From: Flavobacterium sp. N3904
GTDB taxonomy: Bacteria; Bacteroidota; Bacteroidia; Flavobacteriales; Flavobacteriaceae
DNA length: 64,000 nucleotides
Assembly (NCBI RefSeq): GCF_025947305.1
Contig: NZ_CP110009.1
Location: forward strand, 3,575,501-3,639,500
Direction of reading: 5' to 3'
The position numbers and the translations under genes were made by a program. The notes under the pieces are model-generated. The model worked only from the letters and a program-made list of their open reading frames with translations, did not search any database and was not told the origin of the DNA. Position 1 is the stretch's first letter. Each line of letters opens with the position of its first letter. Positions 62,907 through 64,000 of this stretch are shown in pieces.

Positions 62907-64000
62907 TTACATTAACTGATATTCAGCAAATTCAACAATCGTTAGCAACAAACTTCGTATTCTGGTTTTTACAATTTGTAGATTCATATTAGTTGGATCA
63001 TTAATATAAGATCGCCAGGCACCTGACCAATAATAATCAGAATCTTGCCCCGTTAGTAAGGTTTGTGATTTGATCGTGTTTTTGGCATTAAGACTCAAAT
63101 CAATAGGCAATAAATAGTTGATACATTCACTTACCAGTAAATTAGGGTCTTCGCAAGTGGCATTCGGAAACTGTTTGACAAACGCAATAACATCAACTTC
63201 AATTCTTGTAGTTAATCCGTTTTTTTCCATATCAAAACCATAAAACATGTATTCGATTAGACCATAACGCCTTTGAATCGAATTCGAATTGATCCAATAC
63301 TCATGAAAAGAAGGTTTTTGATAAAAGGCTTGCCAGCCCGCCACATTCGGAATCGCACCCATGGCTTGTTGCATATCGTACATCGCATAATTGAAAGTAT
63401 TCCAAAGATCATATTGTGCCTCATAATTGGTAGCATCAGACACATTGTAATTAATATTGAAGGTGCGCATTGTACCAACAATTACATCCAAGGGTGACTT
63501 GATATAAACACCTCTGTTGGCCATATCAAAAAAGTGTTGGCTTTTGAAAAGTTTATCTAGCACAGGCAAAATATTCCAATTGCTGGCTACAAAAAACTGT
63601 GCCAAAGGGACAATTACGTTTGCTTCTACATTGGCATCAATATCATAATACACAAAGAAACGGTACAAACGGCGGCAAATGTATTCGGAAACTACTTTCG
63701 ATTTGGAAAAAATCATATCAATAAATAAATCCAATTCTGCTGCGCCCGTATTAGGAATTACTGTGTTATTGAAGAATGGTGAAAACCTTTTTAAACTGGT
63801 ATCATGCAGTTTGTCAATAAAATTGGTAGATTCGGTATTGGTGTTCAAATTTTGAACTCTCCAGCCAGTAAGAACTTTGGCAGCTTGAATTACATCAGCT
63901 TCGGTATATTGACTGGCTTCCTCTTTCCCTAGTGTAAAAAGTTCCATGACTTCTCGAGCAAAATTTTCATCTGGTGCCGATTTGGTATTGGCCTGATTGT
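62907..64000 (-). CDS. DUF1800 protein, C-terminal part (runs off the right edge)
   Basis: The frame continues without a stop to the window edge. It contains DENFAREVMELFTLG, the DUF1800 signature, just inside the edge, then YTEADVIQAAKVLTGWRV. FPNATCEDPNLLVSECINYL and ending RSLLLTIVEFAEYQLM are typical C-terminal parts. An ATG at 63947 lies inside the motif and is not the real start. Its function is unknown; it is upstream of and co-transcribed with DUF1501. Confidence 0.92.
   Translation of the reverse strand, partial: NQANTKSAPDENFAREVMELFTLGKEEASQYTEADVIQAAKVLTGWRVQNLNTNTESTNFIDKLHDTSLKRFSPFFNNTVIPNTGAAELDLFIDMIFSKSKVVSEYICRRLYRFFVYYDIDANVEANVIVPLAQFFVASNWNILPVLDKLFKSQHFFDMANRGVYIKSPLDVIVGTMRTFNINYNVSDATNYEAQYDLWNTFNYAMYDMQQAMGAIPNVAGWQAFYQKPSFHEYWINSNSIQRRYGLIEYMFYGFDMEKNGLTTRIEVDVIAFVKQFPNATCEDPNLLVSECINYLLPIDLSLNAKNTIKSQTLLTGQDSDYYWSGAWRSYINDPTNMNLQIVKTRIRSLLLTIVEFAEYQLM

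Overview
The window looks like a chromosomal segment of a Flavobacterium-like member of the Bacteroidota. Supporting signs are the low G+C content, the near absence of Shine-Dalgarno sequences, several promoters of the Bacteroidetes form (TTTG, about 18-20 bp, TAnnTTTG), a type IX secretion sorting domain on a DUF1501 protein, M43 (cytophagalysin-like) protease and DUF4159 families, and a threonine-rich leader peptide before a fused thrA. There is no rRNA, prophage, insertion sequence or CRISPR array.

Layout. 1-6.4 kb: start of a divergent tamB-like gene, then tsaD-rsmE-DUF4159, a secreted M43 metalloprotease, an AI-2E-type permease and a THUMP-like methyltransferase. 6.4-11.2 kb: small exported or membrane proteins, a VanX-type dipeptidase, three tRNAs (Arg-TCT, Pro-TGG, Ser-GCT), a thiolase and an NlpC/P60 hydrolase. 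11.2-21.7 kb: two paralogous exported TPR proteins downstream of gyrA, then a ClpC-type unfoldase, a retropepsin-like/RimK fusion and a DUF421 protein. 22-25.6 kb: phosphate transporter with its DUF47 partner, and histidine ammonia-lyase. 25.9-31.3 kb: the threonine operon (leader peptide, thrA fusion, thrB, thrC).

31.4-42.1 kb is the accessory-looking part. It holds a three-gene HATPase/STAS - STAS-like - PIN cassette, small single-domain proteins (two AHSA1, VOC, DUF4386, CDGSH, DUF1801, NTF2-like), a HipA-like kinase paired with DUF3037, an ArsR-AHSA1 operon with a visible operator, a small membrane-protein pseudogene and a 21-bp tandem array built on a 12-bp palindrome. 42-64 kb: a Tat-exported oxidoreductase, a truncated and possibly frameshifted exported protein, lipoproteins, a U32 tRNA/rRNA hydroxylation-type protein, several single-gene enzymes, a YdjM - phospholipase D - Ca-type P-ATPase run, a TPR-adenylate cyclase, YitT-HD, and a DUF1501-DUF1800 pair running off the right edge.

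The most interesting items are the HATPase-STAS-PIN cassette, the palindromic minisatellite, the Thr-rich attenuator, two families of intergenic repeat whose flanks match but whose hairpin cores differ, and the ArsR operator lying on its own promoter. Identifications come from reading motifs; no database search was run.
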